This document shows positions 31,574 through 43,476 of a DNA stretch of 64,000 nt, piece by piece; the stretch's first letter is position 1; every line of letters starts with the position of its first letter. The position numbers were made by a program, and so were the translations under genes. Origin of the DNA: Sugiyamaella lignohabitans (Eukaryota > Ascomycota > Dipodascomycetes > Dipodascales > Trichomonascaceae); contig NC_031674.1 of NCBI RefSeq assembly GCF_001640025.1, positions 2,790,001 to 2,854,000 on the forward strand, given 5' to 3'. A model generated the notes under the pieces. It had not been told where the DNA came from, ran no database searches, and saw only the letters and a list, made by a program, of their open reading frames with translations.

Positions 31574-34500
31574 ATGTCTGTTATTGAGACAGTCAGAAAT
31601 GACAATAACTCGCGTGAAATGGATCTTAAAAGTAATTCCTTGAGTGTTAGTAGTAAGTCTGTCAAAAACAAGCCATTTGATGAGACTAACACTGGTATAC
31701 TTCAATCTGAAAAAGAGCTTGAGACGGCTGAAGACAGTACTATCAAGGAGATAAAATCAAATGACCGTGGTGGCCCTACAGATTCTCCAAGTCCAGTAAC
31801 CAGTTCTAATGACAAATTTGTCAAAGGTTCCAACGGTTCCGTGATGACCGGGAAAGCCAACTTTACCAGCTTACCTGGAATAATCTCCTCCCCATCCCCG
31901 CTTTCGTTGAAATCTGATAAATCGCGTCAAGGACAAAACAATGTTTCGTTTCTTAGTACAGATGGAAGCTCTAGACCATCGTCATCTGCATTAGTTACGG
32001 AGAATACTCCTGCCCGTGTTCCATCTCCCCTATCTTCTTTAGCATTCGATTCCAGCAACGTAACACCACAACGGGAAGTGAGTCTATCTACCCCTTCTGC
32101 TCGTCGATTCACGGGATCGTATGCCCCAAATGATGAAGACAATGACGCTGACAGCGAGCTCGATACATCAACCTCTGCATTAAATGATCGCAGGAGAAAG
32201 TACGGATTTAGGCGACTATCGCATCGTGACAATCTTTTCAAAAGGAAGTCTGTCGAAAATCCCATCGAAGAGGCTGAGAAATCGACCAAACCGTCAACTA
32301 AACCCCGACGACGTCTAGCCAAATTGAGATCAAAGAGTGAGGCAGAAGCTATTGGGCCCTCTTTCGGCCAGGCTAGCAGTGGTCATGGAGCCTCTGATAA
32401 TGAGATACTACCTCGACCTCGACGGACTAATGAAGATATACATTCAGATACAGAGGTTACTAACATAGTTTCTGACTATGACGATACTGTGATACATGGA
32501 GCAAGTGGTCCTGAAAACGACCAACTTCGAACTTCAAGCAGATATGCAAGATTCAACAGGGGTAATAATGCCCAAACTATCAACGGAGCTGGAAACACAG
32601 ATAGCCCTAATATGTTTAGGCGAATATCTCAAATTAATACAGAAACATTCTCCCTCAATCTCAGGAAATATACGCGTTTTGGACGCAGGAAAAAGGAGGA
32701 GGAGAAATCAGCGGCCCATGAAAAGTCATCCGAGCTTTTGAATGAACTTATCTCTATAACTCCTGCGACCATCATCTTGGCCTCGAGTCTAGGAAGAGAT
32801 GATAAGGGCTTACCCCGAGTTCCTGTTCTTCTCGAACAACTTCGTTTTACGTTGACTCAGATTGCTCAGCAAACATTTAAAATCGATGTAGAGTATGGTC
32901 GCTTATCTTGGTCGGTGGAGAGAGACTATAGAGAATTTTCAGCTTTGAACAGCAAATTACGGAGTATTTTGATTCAGCGTAGACTTGCCAATTCAGAAGC
33001 AAAGAGGGACAGAGAAAATGAAAAGCAGAACCGGCCGCCTCAACCAAAGGTTAAATTTCCTCGACTGCCGAAATTACCCAAATCAACTGTTAGAAGTAGC
33101 AGCCAAAGAGCGGAAGCGTCTGGAATAATTCCAGTCCGGAGCCAAGAGGGACCGCCAAGGATTGAGTACGCAAGTAGTTTGTCTGGGTCGGATGAAGATG
33201 AACATAATACACTCCCGCGTGGCGTTACAGGTCAGGCAACTACAATAGAAGTTGCTTTAGCCGAATACTTGCGTGGGTTACTACATAAATTTCAAGCTGG
33301 TGGTGACGCGAATAGGATACTAAGTTTTTTTGAATGCTCAACTATGACTGTGCAGCTTGCTTCTGCTGAAAATCATTATCACGGTAAAGAGGGTATGTTG
33401 TATATGAGTTCAATGGCTTCTGCTCAAGGTTGGAAAGTAAGCCATTGGAAACCGGATGATATATCACAAATGGTTCAACGACACACAAAAAAGTGGTTTC
33501 TGGTTCGCCCTTCATATATTGTTTGTGTCGACAATATTGCAGCAACTAATATACGTGAAGTGTTTTTGGTCGACGCTTCATTCAGAGCAAGGAGTAGGAC
33601 TGACCGCAATGATATATTGTTCGCCGACAGTTCAAGTGATAATACTAAACGTCCTGAAGTTGCGAGAGGTTTATCACGCTTGAGGGCCTCTAGGTTTATT
33701 GTAGAAATCGAAAATAACGAACGACAATTGGCTATAGCCGGGAAGTCACAAAAGGAAATGTTGCTCTGGGTGGAATGCTTGAATAAAATGAAGGACGCAT
33801 CTATTTGGAGTAAGCCAAATAGATTTGGTAGTTTTGCTCCAATAAGGATGCACGTGGCTGCAAATTGGTTTGTTGATGCAAGGGATTACTTTTGGACAGT
33901 TAGCGAGGCCATAAGTCAAGCGAAGGATGTCATCTACATCCATGACTGGTGGCTTAGCCCAGAGATTTACATGAGACGGCCCCCTCAAGGAAATCAAGAA
34001 TGGCGTTTAGATCGGTTGTTGCAACGGAAGGCGATTGAGGGCATCAAGATATTTATTATAATCTATAGGAACTACGGACAAACAGTTCCTATCGATTCTC
34101 TTTACACTAAACACTCGTTGTTAAATCTTCACGACAATATTTACGTTATGAGATCTCCTAATCAATGGCTTCAAAACACATACTTCTGGGCTCATCATGA
34201 AAAGCTATGTCTAATTGATCATTCGATTGCATTTTTAGGTGGCATAGACCTTTGCTTTGGCAGATACGACACACCAGATCATTCTCTAACTGACGATGTA
34301 CCTACTGCATTTTATACCCAACCACCCTTCCCTAAAAATGAGAAAACACAAATGTGGCCCGGCAAAGATTATTCTAACCCTCGTGTTAAAGATTTTTTTA
34401 ATTTGAGTGAGCCTTATGAAGATATGTATGATCGTCTAAAGGTCCCGAGAATGCCATGGCATGATATACATATGGCTGTCATTGGGCAACCAGCCAGAGA

Positions 34501-36457
34501 TTTGGCTCGACATTTTGTTCAACGATGGAACTATTTGATCAGACATAAGCGCCCATCTCGACTCACCCCTTTACTTGTCCCTCCTCCTGATTTCACCCGG
34601 GAAGAGTTGGTAAGTAGAGGCTTGACTGGCACATGTGAAGTCCAGATACTTAGGTCCTCCGGTCAGTGGTCATTAGGGCTTAAGAATTTGGAGCATAGCA
34701 TTGAGAATGCTTATATCACAGCTATAGCTGAGTCCGAGCATTTCGTTTATATTGAAAACCAGTTTTTCATCACATCAACCGTCATCGAAGGCACCGTCAT
34801 TGAGAACAAAATTGGCAATGCACTGGTGGAGAGAATCAAGGTAGCTCATGAAAAGAAGCAAAACTGGAGGTGTATTATTGTTATTCCTTTGATGCCTGGG
34901 TTTGAATCTCAAGTTGACATGGCGGAGGGATCTAGTGTGCGGGTTATAATGCAGTGTCAATATATGTCCATCAGCAGAGGCGAGGAAAGTATTTATAAAA
35001 AACTTGAAAGAGCTAACATTGTTCCTGAGGACTATATTCAATTTTACTCGCTACGTAAGTGGGGCAATATTGGTCCAAATAGGAAGCTAGTTACGGAGCA
35101 GCTTTACATCCACGCTAAGTGCATGGTTGTTGATGACCGGATAGCGATTATTGGTAGTGCGAATATCAATGAACGATCAATGAGGGGCAGTAGAGATTCG
35201 GAAATTGCTGCGATTATCAGAGATACACATGTTGTGAACTCTGTTATGGCGGGCAGACCATTTGAGGTTGGTAAATTTGCCCATAGCTTAAGAATTCGCC
35301 TCATGTCGGAGCATCTTGGCATTGATCTTGACGTCACAGAAGCCATTGACATATGTCTAAACGAAGAACTTAATAGGAAAGCAAACGCTGAGGAGGAAGA
35401 TGTGTTTGGTGAAGATAATAAAGATCTTCGCCAAGACGAGAAAGAGTTTATCGGGCCTCACAGCTTCAATCACTATGCGGGTTACTACAATATTGGTCTC
35501 AGAGATAAGAAGGCTGAAAGTTCCGATAACAGAGTCCAAAATAATGAGCAACATAGTAAAGATGTCGAAGGTTATGGTATAGACGGCTACAAGGTGGAAG
35601 ATAAAGCGGAGGCTAGAAGAGGAAACGACATTCGAAAGGAGGAAAATAGGACGATGCTAGAAAAAGCCAGAACTATTGTTGGAGAAGCTTTGCGAACCTG
35701 GGAATACGAAGATATCAGTCATTTGCGGCGCCAGCTGTATGAAAAAATGACAGGTATGGTTGTCCGTGATAGCTTTGAGTTCGATCGGTTGTCACCAGGA
35801 TTAGAAGGACCCGAAGACGATTCCGAGATAGTTTCAACTGTAAATCCGTATAAATTACAGGATCCTCTCGACGAAACCTTTTATGAAGACGTTTGGCGTG
35901 CTATTGCTACCAAGAACACGCTATTATTTCGAGATGTGTTCCGTTGTCAGCCAGATGATGAGGTTCAAACATGGGCAGATTACAAGCGTTACATGTCATA
36001 TGGGGAACAGTTTTCAACTCAGCAAGACGAGGCTTCGGACCAACCTGTCGACTCTACTATGGATACTTTAAGAGCTCACGATCCCTTGAATACGATAGGA
36101 AAAAGCGAAGAAAGTGATGAGAATTTGGTTGGTTCCAGCTCAGGATCAGGATCACGATCTGGATCTGGTGCTGATGAGGAGAACGATTCTGCAGAGCCTC
36201 GAGACTCTACAACATCGTCAGAAATTGATCCAAACGATTCCACAAACAATGACATTCATAAGCAAGGCATGACACCCGCTGCGTCAGCATCCTCGATGGG
36301 TCGAACTAAGCGAAAACGTGCCAATAGCAAATATAGTCGGAATTATGGTCTTGGAAAGCCCTATCCAGCCGATGAGGCCGAAGAGATACTTAGAGGAGTT
36401 AAGGGCAATTTGGTAATGTTCCCTACTGAGTGGTTAGGAAAAGAACATGATAAGTAA
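31574..36457 (+). CDS. SPO14: Phospholipase D (Spo14/Pld1 type)
   Basis: Hydrolyses phosphatidylcholine to phosphatidic acid and choline; yeast Spo14 is required for prospore membrane formation and some membrane traffic. The 1627-residue protein (1683 in S. cerevisiae) has a long Ser-rich disordered N-terminus (about 1-390), then a PX-like region (about 395-600) and a PH-like region (about 620-745). Two catalytic HKD motifs follow: HHEKLCLIDHSIAFLGGIDL near 873-892, and HAKCMVVDDRIAIIGSANIN near 1180-1199. Both His-Lys-Asp triads are intact. The C-terminal tail is acidic and Ser-rich, ending in a conserved-looking block (GNLVMFPTEWLGKE). No intron. Convergent with SEC59, 190 bp away. Confidence 0.94.
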   Translation: MSVIETVRNDNNSREMDLKSNSLSVSSKSVKNKPFDETNTGILQSEKELETAEDSTIKEIKSNDRGGPTDSPSPVTSSNDKFVKGSNGSVMTGKANFTSLPGIISSPSPLSLKSDKSRQGQNNVSFLSTDGSSRPSSSALVTENTPARVPSPLSSLAFDSSNVTPQREVSLSTPSARRFTGSYAPNDEDNDADSELDTSTSALNDRRRKYGFRRLSHRDNLFKRKSVENPIEEAEKSTKPSTKPRRRLAKLRSKSEAEAIGPSFGQASSGHGASDNEILPRPRRTNEDIHSDTEVTNIVSDYDDTVIHGASGPENDQLRTSSRYARFNRGNNAQTINGAGNTDSPNMFRRISQINTETFSLNLRKYTRFGRRKKEEEKSAAHEKSSELLNELISITPATIILASSLGRDDKGLPRVPVLLEQLRFTLTQIAQQTFKIDVEYGRLSWSVERDYREFSALNSKLRSILIQRRLANSEAKRDRENEKQNRPPQPKVKFPRLPKLPKSTVRSSSQRAEASGIIPVRSQEGPPRIEYASSLSGSDEDEHNTLPRGVTGQATTIEVALAEYLRGLLHKFQAGGDANRILSFFECSTMTVQLASAENHYHGKEGMLYMSSMASAQGWKVSHWKPDDISQMVQRHTKKWFLVRPSYIVCVDNIAATNIREVFLVDASFRARSRTDRNDILFADSSSDNTKRPEVARGLSRLRASRFIVEIENNERQLAIAGKSQKEMLLWVECLNKMKDASIWSKPNRFGSFAPIRMHVAANWFVDARDYFWTVSEAISQAKDVIYIHDWWLSPEIYMRRPPQGNQEWRLDRLLQRKAIEGIKIFIIIYRNYGQTVPIDSLYTKHSLLNLHDNIYVMRSPNQWLQNTYFWAHHEKLCLIDHSIAFLGGIDLCFGRYDTPDHSLTDDVPTAFYTQPPFPKNEKTQMWPGKDYSNPRVKDFFNLSEPYEDMYDRLKVPRMPWHDIHMAVIGQPARDLARHFVQRWNYLIRHKRPSRLTPLLVPPPDFTREELVSRGLTGTCEVQILRSSGQWSLGLKNLEHSIENAYITAIAESEHFVYIENQFFITSTVIEGTVIENKIGNALVERIKVAHEKKQNWRCIIVIPLMPGFESQVDMAEGSSVRVIMQCQYMSISRGEESIYKKLERANIVPEDYIQFYSLRKWGNIGPNRKLVTEQLYIHAKCMVVDDRIAIIGSANINERSMRGSRDSEIAAIIRDTHVVNSVMAGRPFEVGKFAHSLRIRLMSEHLGIDLDVTEAIDICLNEELNRKANAEEEDVFGEDNKDLRQDEKEFIGPHSFNHYAGYYNIGLRDKKAESSDNRVQNNEQHSKDVEGYGIDGYKVEDKAEARRGNDIRKEENRTMLEKARTIVGEALRTWEYEDISHLRRQLYEKMTGMVVRDSFEFDRLSPGLEGPEDDSEIVSTVNPYKLQDPLDETFYEDVWRAIATKNTLLFRDVFRCQPDDEVQTWADYKRYMSYGEQFSTQQDEASDQPVDSTMDTLRAHDPLNTIGKSEESDENLVGSSSGSGSRSGSGADEENDSAEPRDSTTSSEIDPNDSTNNDIHKQGMTPAASASSMGRTKRKRANSKYSRNYGLGKPYPADEAEEILRGVKGNLVMFPTEWLGKEHDK

Positions 36458-36647
36458 GTATTGGTGTTGATTTCTCTACTGGCCAGGTGTGTAGATACTA
36501 ACCCTTTAGTGACAATTGGTTTCACAATTTTGATAGAATACCTCCACTTGAGATTTACGATTGAATTATTTTTGTATAGTCATTAGTATTATTAATTGCA
36601 AACAGAAAATTGTCTATATATAAACAGGGATGCACTGTCTAGGTTTG

Positions 36648-38342
36648 CTATTCACATTTCAATAATTGAACTAGGACAAGCATGTACAACGGGACAATTA
36701 CGTTGTCATTCATACCACTTGTAGCCTCTAACATGGCAGTGGAAATAGAAACAATTGCGACCCTAGTATAGGACATCACCAGGCTGTAAGATTTCATATG
36801 AATGCAGACCGCTAAGCCCAGGGCCACTCCTATAACAAATGATATGGTCCCTTCCAGTGTTTTCTTGCCAAAGATTCGATAGCGACCATACCGTCGACCG
36901 ATTGTTGATGCACTAGAATCACCCAGTCCCAAACAAATGATACCTGCCGGAGAACCCACAAAGGCAATTGGAAGATACAGTCCCAGAAGAAGAAAAATAT
37001 GTGATACTATCACTGGTCCGTACGTATCTCTGTGGTCAGTGTAGTTCATAAGCATATTATGTAGTTGCTGACCAAAAGGCGGCAGCGTAGTAGCCCGAAC
37101 CACCTCCAAAATAAGAAAGATAACAAGAGCGATCTTCATTGAAACAGCAGTAAAATATGCATCAACATTGGCACCGACAGGCAAAAACAGTAATACCACA
37201 CACAGATGCCAAACCTTTCTCCTCAAATCGAGCTGCCATCTATAGGAGTATCTCATCACAAGAGGTAGAATTATACATAGTACAGAACACCAATATCCCA
37301 ACATATACAGATGAGTTTTCTGCAATGTCCACTCCAGAAACTCCACCAGAGGGTCCACTACGGCAGTTCCTAGAAAGCTTCCTGAAGACAGACCGTGCTT
37401 CATCACAGGACTCAAAAAAAATACGAACGTAAATAATCCAACAATAGGAAACGTAAAATAAATAATGTTTGCATACCAACGCTTGAGAGACGCGGCATTT
37501 TTGGGTCGTCTATGCGACCCTAGTATTTTTGAGAGGTTGATGACTTTTCGGAAGTATGGCCAAACCAGTGTCATTGACACTAATGGAGCAAACGCAAGAG
37601 CTTGCAAATAAATATTTATCGAACTTTCATTCGTAGACTGCAAATATGCTAAGTTTACCAATAAGCTCGAAAAGAGAGAATATTCGGATTCTGTCAAAGA
37701 ACATCCGCAAAGGGTGGAAAAAACAATGTAGGTCTGTTGGTACATAAAAAGAGGAGAAACTCCATAATCCAATGGTTTAGAGGTCATGACAACTATTGCC
37801 TCTATGATAGTACCATTAATGTGACCCAGATGAGAGGATACAAAACTCGCCAGCGAGAGTATTTGATTGAGCCAGTGAGTATAATCTGGTCCACATGTGT
37901 ATGATAACATGATAGGAAAACTCCACAAATACAGGTCTTGCGGAATTTCAACTTGATCGGCACTATTACTGGCCACCAATGACCGTAATAGTGTGACTAC
38001 TGAGAGCTGAGCCCATATTATGGAATCTTTAAATGGTACCCTAGATAACGCTCCAAACAAAGCTATCAATATCAGACAACTTTCGATGTATTTATTCAGC
38101 AGTGGTTGATCTGTCCCATCATTCAATAAAGGTTCCTTAGCATCAGCAGCGGAGCTTTGTTTTGAAGTTGTTGTATTTCCAAGTCCCCAGATGGAGCTGT
38201 CTTCGCTACTGTTTGTTCTATACTGTTCGTGCCGTTTTCTAGCCAGCACGGACCGAGTGACTTGATAGGCATTATCTTCACCGCCACTCTCAAACGCTTG
38301 ATTTTCGGCAGTCACAACCGAAGACCTTGAATGGGCAGCCAT
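36648..38342 (-). CDS. SEC59: Dolichol kinase Sec59
   Basis: ER membrane enzyme that phosphorylates dolichol with CTP, supplying dolichyl phosphate for N-glycosylation, GPI anchors and O-mannosylation. The 564-residue polytopic protein (519 in S. cerevisiae) has a hydrophilic N-terminus (about 1-85) and many hydrophobic helices. The C-terminal catalytic region reads LRRKVWHLCVVLLFLP (about 375-390), then the CTP-binding segment CLGLGDSSASTIGRRYGRYR followed by FGKKTLEGT (about 475-507), conserved in dolichol kinases. The ATG at 38340-38342 starts the frame. Confidence 0.9.
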   Translation of the reverse strand: MAAHSRSSVVTAENQAFESGGEDNAYQVTRSVLARKRHEQYRTNSSEDSSIWGLGNTTTSKQSSAADAKEPLLNDGTDQPLLNKYIESCLILIALFGALSRVPFKDSIIWAQLSVVTLLRSLVASNSADQVEIPQDLYLWSFPIMLSYTCGPDYTHWLNQILSLASFVSSHLGHINGTIIEAIVVMTSKPLDYGVSPLFMYQQTYIVFSTLCGCSLTESEYSLFSSLLVNLAYLQSTNESSINIYLQALAFAPLVSMTLVWPYFRKVINLSKILGSHRRPKNAASLKRWYANIIYFTFPIVGLFTFVFFLSPVMKHGLSSGSFLGTAVVDPLVEFLEWTLQKTHLYMLGYWCSVLCIILPLVMRYSYRWQLDLRRKVWHLCVVLLFLPVGANVDAYFTAVSMKIALVIFLILEVVRATTLPPFGQQLHNMLMNYTDHRDTYGPVIVSHIFLLLGLYLPIAFVGSPAGIICLGLGDSSASTIGRRYGRYRIFGKKTLEGTISFVIGVALGLAVCIHMKSYSLVMSYTRVAIVSISTAMLEATSGMNDNVIVPLYMLVLVQLLKCE

Positions 38343-38684
38343 GACACTATTATTTTCTTAACCTTCGACGGTCTCCAGAATGACACATCTAAAAAGCTAA
38401 TTAACTATATATAGATAACTAACATCTAGGTTTCAAGATGATGTATACAAAGACACGGCTGAGAAAGCACCCTTCCCACATACAACTTTACCACCAACTA
38501 GGTTACATTACTAGTTATATCCCTATATATTTAAAAAGATTGAGATAATAAAATAAACAAATAAAATTAACAATTCATTCTGAAAGCGCCAGGAATTACA
38601 CACTGTGCTCAGAAAGTCTAAAACAACAAAAAAAACAAATGCAAACTCTGAATCACGAGTTGTCAATACTTTCTTATCTCACAG
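38343..38684. other. Spacer between PPZ 3' end and SEC59 promoter
   Basis: About 340 bp, AT-rich, probably the SEC59 promoter and PPZ 3' UTR. Nothing else is seen. Confidence 0.5.
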
Positions 38685-40736
38685 CTAGGTTGAATGTCGC
38701 TTCTCTGATGGTATTACATGATTTGTACCATTTTTGGAGTTTGCCGTCTCTATTGGTTTTCCATTGCTATCCAACGGCTTCAGAAGATCAAAAGAGCATA
38801 AGAGATCTTTGGACACAGACAACACGGCACCCCAATTCCCGAACTCCCCACAGTAATTCGGTGCAGAGAACACTGTCACCAGCTTACGGTGTCCAAAAAA
38901 CTCATAACCGTCTTCGACTACCATATGACCCCTAGCCACTAAATCAAACCCAAATTTTCTGCAAAATTTCTCTAGGACACTTTTACTGAAACAATATGAA
39001 ACACCCCGATCATTGTCGCTCCATTGATATATGTCTGGATCAGGGTCTGACCACAATAAATCACTTAGCAACCCTTCGTCTGGAACATCTGTGGGCCTAG
39101 ATATATTGAGAAGATCGTTCATAGAGTGGAGATGCGGTGACAGACCGCCATGAATACAAAATATTTTACTGCCAATTGTTGCGGCTATTGGAAGAGTATT
39201 GAATACGTCGACAATCATTTTCCAGGCTTTAATGGACATTCTTCTCTTGCACTCATCGTAAAAACCATAAACCTTAGTCACACTGGCAGACTCGTGATTA
39301 CCTCTCAGAAGGAAGACATTCTCTGGATGCTTGATCTTCAGACAGAGTAGCAACAAAATTGTTTCTAACGACTGCTTTCCTCTGTCTACATAATCACCCA
39401 AAAATAGGTAGTTTGATTTTGGGGGCATACCACACAACCTGAAAATACGTAATAAATCAGAATACTGGCCATGAATATCTCCCACGACTTTGACCGGTGT
39501 ACCTAATTCTAACAAAATCGGTTGAGACAGGAATATCTCACTAGCTAATGCACACACCTGTTTGACCTCCTCCTGTGTTAATACAAAGGACCGGGATCCC
39601 TTTCGGTAGTTACCACCAGCTGCCAAGAGTCTCTTGATGTAGCCATTTATCGGATTGTGTTGATCCTTGGTTGATGATTTTGAGTACAACTTCTTGCTGT
39701 TGCCTTTACCGCGTCCTTCCATCATGGCCGGGCTTGGTGGTGAGGTGCTAGCAGTACTGGCAGAAGATGACGATTGGTATGAGCTTGTCGAAACTGATGA
39801 AGAGATTGATGACGACAGAGTTGGCGACGGATTGGGGTCTGAATTCGAATCTCCTAGAACTGTGCTTAATGAGTTTTGAGGCGTGTTACGTCCAGATATG
39901 TTACCTACATCATCGTCGGCCTTAGAGTCGACAATCTCAGTGTTGGTATCACTAGGCGATGGCAACGTTTCGTTACCAGCGAAACTTGCCACATTTAATA
40001 GATCGTTTGCAGAAAATCTGTCCTTAAAAGAAGAAAGACTTTGGGTCCTACCCCGACTACTATTTTGAGCTTTAACTGTACTATCAGAGTCTGTCAACAG
40101 TGTAGGGTTGGCTGGTGTTAAATTCGACACTGATTCACTGTCCACTTTTGAGAGCATAGCACTAGGAGGAAGTGATAGCGACTGCAGTCTCCTATGAGAC
40201 TTGCCTCGAAAATTATCGCCATCACTATTATCACCATTGCCAGTTAATGGTGAGGCATTCCTTCCCATGGCAATAGCTGACGAAGTTGAAACTGCTAAAG
40301 AGCTGGCGGAAACTGCTAATGCTGACATCCGAGGCGACGCTGGTTTAGCTATTGTCAATTTCGACATACCTGGTGAGCTATTCTCGGATGACACTGACAT
40401 CTTACGAACAGGATCACTGTTAGTGTTATGCTTGTTCAACTGGAACTTATTGCCTGTGGAACTAGCATGTCGATTGGACTGATGCGAAGTTTGCTGTTCC
40501 CGTTGAGATGGGTGATATTGTGACTGATTGGGCCTTTTAGATTTAACTGTCTCATTTAAACCATTATGCTTAATAGGTCCACCAATAAAATTACTACTAC
40601 TACTTTTCCTACTCCCACTACTACCACCAGGCTCGTCATCATCGCCGCTGCTTTGTATCGTCGTGGTCACACCGGTAGCTGAGCCTGTGAGTGTTGCCGT
40701 ATTAATGGAACCATCTTTCGACGGCGAGTTCCCCAT
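38685..40736 (-). CDS. PPZ1: Serine/threonine phosphatase PP-Z (Ppz1/Ppz2 type)
   Basis: Fungal PP1-related phosphatase involved in salt tolerance, potassium transport and cell integrity, inhibited in yeast by Hal3. The 683-residue protein starts [10 protein letters not shown], a clear N-myristoylation context shared by Ppz proteins. It has a Ser/Thr/Asn-rich disordered region (about 10-350), then the catalytic domain (about 365-665). PPP signatures are intact: GDIHGQ near 416, GDYVDRG, RGNHE, HGGLS and [11 protein letters not shown]. The domain is too close to PP1 to be calcineurin, and the long Ser-rich N-terminus excludes Glc7. Ppz1 versus Ppz2 cannot be separated here. Confidence 0.92.
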   Translation of the reverse strand: MGNSPSKDGSINTATLTGSATGVTTTIQSSGDDDEPGGSSGSRKSSSSNFIGGPIKHNGLNETVKSKRPNQSQYHPSQREQQTSHQSNRHASSTGNKFQLNKHNTNSDPVRKMSVSSENSSPGMSKLTIAKPASPRMSALAVSASSLAVSTSSAIAMGRNASPLTGNGDNSDGDNFRGKSHRRLQSLSLPPSAMLSKVDSESVSNLTPANPTLLTDSDSTVKAQNSSRGRTQSLSSFKDRFSANDLLNVASFAGNETLPSPSDTNTEIVDSKADDDVGNISGRNTPQNSLSTVLGDSNSDPNPSPTLSSSISSSVSTSSYQSSSSASTASTSPPSPAMMEGRGKGNSKKLYSKSSTKDQHNPINGYIKRLLAAGGNYRKGSRSFVLTQEEVKQVCALASEIFLSQPILLELGTPVKVVGDIHGQYSDLLRIFRLCGMPPKSNYLFLGDYVDRGKQSLETILLLLCLKIKHPENVFLLRGNHESASVTKVYGFYDECKRRMSIKAWKMIVDVFNTLPIAATIGSKIFCIHGGLSPHLHSMNDLLNISRPTDVPDEGLLSDLLWSDPDPDIYQWSDNDRGVSYCFSKSVLEKFCRKFGFDLVARGHMVVEDGYEFFGHRKLVTVFSAPNYCGEFGNWGAVLSVSKDLLCSFDLLKPLDSNGKPIETANSKNGTNHVIPSEKRHST

Positions 40737-41430
40737 CGATATTTATGTGTAAAAATGATGAAATGAGCAAAAGTTGACAAAGAAAAGCGAGAAGCTTGTC
40801 AGCAAATACAGAGATATAAAAGTGATAAGCACTGGTTCACCAATATCAACTGTTCGTCGAGCGACCAAAGATGAGATGGTGTGGAAAAACCTAATATCCT
40901 AAACGGCTGTAGCAATGGCAACCACAACAGCTCCCCCAGTTTGACAAAGCCGATCTCGCATAGTTTTGGGCAAGGGTTGACTTTTCTAACATGTAGGGTG
41001 AAATGGCAATATGAATAGTTACCCGGACAAAAATTGGAGAATTGGTTTTTTCTACATCATATGCCATTTATCTCTCTCTCATTATAAGCTTACTTCTTCT
41101 AATGAATGTTTTGAATAGTTTATGAACATGATTCCTTATGACGGTCCCTGTGGTCGGTGTTAAACGCTTCGGAACCTACGTATCAAGCAATGATCACATG
41201 CAATGTATTTAGGTGATCAATTCAACGGGGATAAGCACGGGGTCATGCATTGTACACTACTTGCAAGCAGTCTCTAACAACATTCAAATCATCACTTCGA
41301 TATAATACAGTGCACATTAAAATATTAAATAACAAATGAAAATATAGGCTACGTATTTCACTTGAGGCTTTGAGTTACTATCAGCCTGAATAAACAATTA
41401 AAGGGTCCAGGTGACATCTCCTTATATATA
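40737..41430. other. Spacer between PPZ promoter and CDC45 3' end
   Basis: About 690 bp; the PPZ promoter side is AT-rich. Nothing recognisable. Confidence 0.5.
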
Positions 41431-43476
41431 TTATTTTAATCCGCTCAGTGTCAGTTCTTCGAGGAAACGAGAAAGATCATCCTTAGAAACTTCAATGATG
41501 GAAGACTCAAAAGCATCAATCCGTATCCGCGCATTGATACGGTTTGCTATGTTTTGGAATGCTGCACCGAACCTGTTATAAATAGTTGAAGATGTAGACT
41601 CTGCGGAAAACGCCGACTGATCTGCATCTCTCGATTTTCTGGGTCCCATTCCAAGAACTAGATAAATGGACCGGACCGGGTTATATGATGCAACCACAAG
41701 TGGAAGTGGTTGTGGGTGCACTTCAGCACAACCTTCGGCAATCCAGGCACCAAGTCTGGCCAATGCTAATGGATTGGCAAACAATTCCAAGTCTGGACCT
41801 TCCCTTATAACCGCCAAACGGAATGATCTTAAATCCTTAATTTGTCTTTTCTCAAATAACATTGTACTCGCCAGCACAATTGCCTGTTGAAGAACTTTGG
41901 CTTTATTTATACCCAATGTCAAAATATCAAGGTCTCCTAAGGCGTCCCAACCTGCCCAAAAATTGGACACCCAGAATCGCTCCTTGTCGGCTCTTGCAGT
42001 CTCCATCTCTCTCTCTAGTACGTCATCATCTTTATCATCGTCCTCTAAAGCTTTTGGGTGTAGGAACTGGCTGTTCCGATGTATTAGCAGGTCTCCCGAT
42101 CCTGCTTCTAATAATGCTATTAATGATTCCACACAATCGCCTGCTGAGACAGACCCCTTATATCCATATCGTCTTACCACCCCCTGGCGGATGACCTCTT
42201 CGATACCATAAATACCAGCAACGGATGTAAGCTTCTCTTTGAGAGATCGTTTCAAGGGAATATGCATATGTGTCCAAAGTTCTTTCGATTCCTGTAACGA
42301 AATACCCATCTTGGCCAATAATTTGTGTAGCTTCTTACGACCGTCATCTGTCCACAAATGAAGCTTGGCAGACAGGTATGAGGAATGTGTCATACTTTCG
42401 TACAGTGACCAATGCCGTAGTAAAAATAATGCATAATCAGTTTCAATGTATAGTGACATATTATCAGCAGCGGAAACAAACTCATCGTTGGGCGCAGGTG
42501 GACATAACCTTACTACCTCGTCCCTCAGCAATGGATACAGCGAATTGTAAAGGTGCGGGTGTTGAGCATCCAATGATGTTATTCCTACCACTGCTAGCCA
42601 CAGGTTCATAGCAGATGTTCGTCCCGTTAAAGAAAGCAATGTATATACTTGAACAGTAGAAGATGAATTTACAAATGACCCCTGGGTATAATACTCTTCT
42701 AGAAGCCTGGTATACTTTCTCCTCGCCTCGCGAATCTTTGCTTTAGCCGCCTTAATAGATGTTTCTGTTACGTTGTCATTCTCATCTTCTCCATTGAGGG
42801 AATGATTAACAGGCGTATCACTATCACTATCCTGCTGGGTCTCATCATTGTCCGAATCATCATTATCTGTATCCCCACCTAACTCGTACTTATCTTGTCC
42901 CACTTCTGCCGCTTCTAGGCCCGAGGGTTGTTCTTCAATGGTGCCATCATTATCATCTTCATTCCCGTCGTCATATTCATCGTAATCATTGCCATTGTCT
43001 TCATCGTCTTGACTAAGGAAGTCATAAGCAACTTTGTGTTCTATCAATTCCTCAGCGACTTTACCATCATCAAAACAAACAATGTTTTCAGACGCAAACA
43101 AGTTCTCTAGATTCCATGGTCTGTGACTATCAATGACATATATCTTCTGAACATTGCTAGTATGATTTCCTTCTTCATCGGTCAACTCGAAATATTCTTC
43201 TAGGTCTACCGTGGCTCCACAACCTATACAAATGGCATTTATAATCGAGTCATCCAGATCTTTGAACATCTTCTTCAATTCACTATAGCCGACAACGGGT
43301 ACTATTTTATGTGGTATCATCTCGGTCTTCAGAACATTAGATATAATTCTGGCGCTACAAAGAGCATCGACATCTAAGCAAGATACAAAAATGACCACTC
43401 GACATGTTGTATGGGATAACGAGGTTTTGCGAATTTGATCAAAGGCGCCAGCGAATTCTGGTGGTGATATATACAT
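41431..43476 (-). CDS. CDC45: Replication initiation factor Cdc45 (CMG helicase)
   Basis: Component of the Cdc45-MCM-GINS replicative helicase, loaded at origins in S phase. The 681-residue product (650 in S. cerevisiae) begins MYISPPEFAGAFDQIRKTSL, characteristic of the family. A DHH-like core includes IFVSCLDVDALCSARI (about 28-44) and VIDSHRPWNLENLF (about 113-127). A long acidic insertion lies at about 152-240. The C-terminal half has LLRHWSLYESMTHSSYLSAK near 352-371 and the conserved ending VSKDDLSRFLEEL. The promoter has an MCB element. Confidence 0.94.
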   Translation of the reverse strand: MYISPPEFAGAFDQIRKTSLSHTTCRVVIFVSCLDVDALCSARIISNVLKTEMIPHKIVPVVGYSELKKMFKDLDDSIINAICIGCGATVDLEEYFELTDEEGNHTSNVQKIYVIDSHRPWNLENLFASENIVCFDDGKVAEELIEHKVAYDFLSQDDEDNGNDYDEYDDGNEDDNDGTIEEQPSGLEAAEVGQDKYELGGDTDNDDSDNDETQQDSDSDTPVNHSLNGEDENDNVTETSIKAAKAKIREARRKYTRLLEEYYTQGSFVNSSSTVQVYTLLSLTGRTSAMNLWLAVVGITSLDAQHPHLYNSLYPLLRDEVVRLCPPAPNDEFVSAADNMSLYIETDYALFLLRHWSLYESMTHSSYLSAKLHLWTDDGRKKLHKLLAKMGISLQESKELWTHMHIPLKRSLKEKLTSVAGIYGIEEVIRQGVVRRYGYKGSVSAGDCVESLIALLEAGSGDLLIHRNSQFLHPKALEDDDKDDDVLEREMETARADKERFWVSNFWAGWDALGDLDILTLGINKAKVLQQAIVLASTMLFEKRQIKDLRSFRLAVIREGPDLELFANPLALARLGAWIAEGCAEVHPQPLPLVVASYNPVRSIYLVLGMGPRKSRDADQSAFSAESTSSTIYNRFGAAFQNIANRINARIRIDAFESSIIEVSKDDLSRFLEELTLSGLK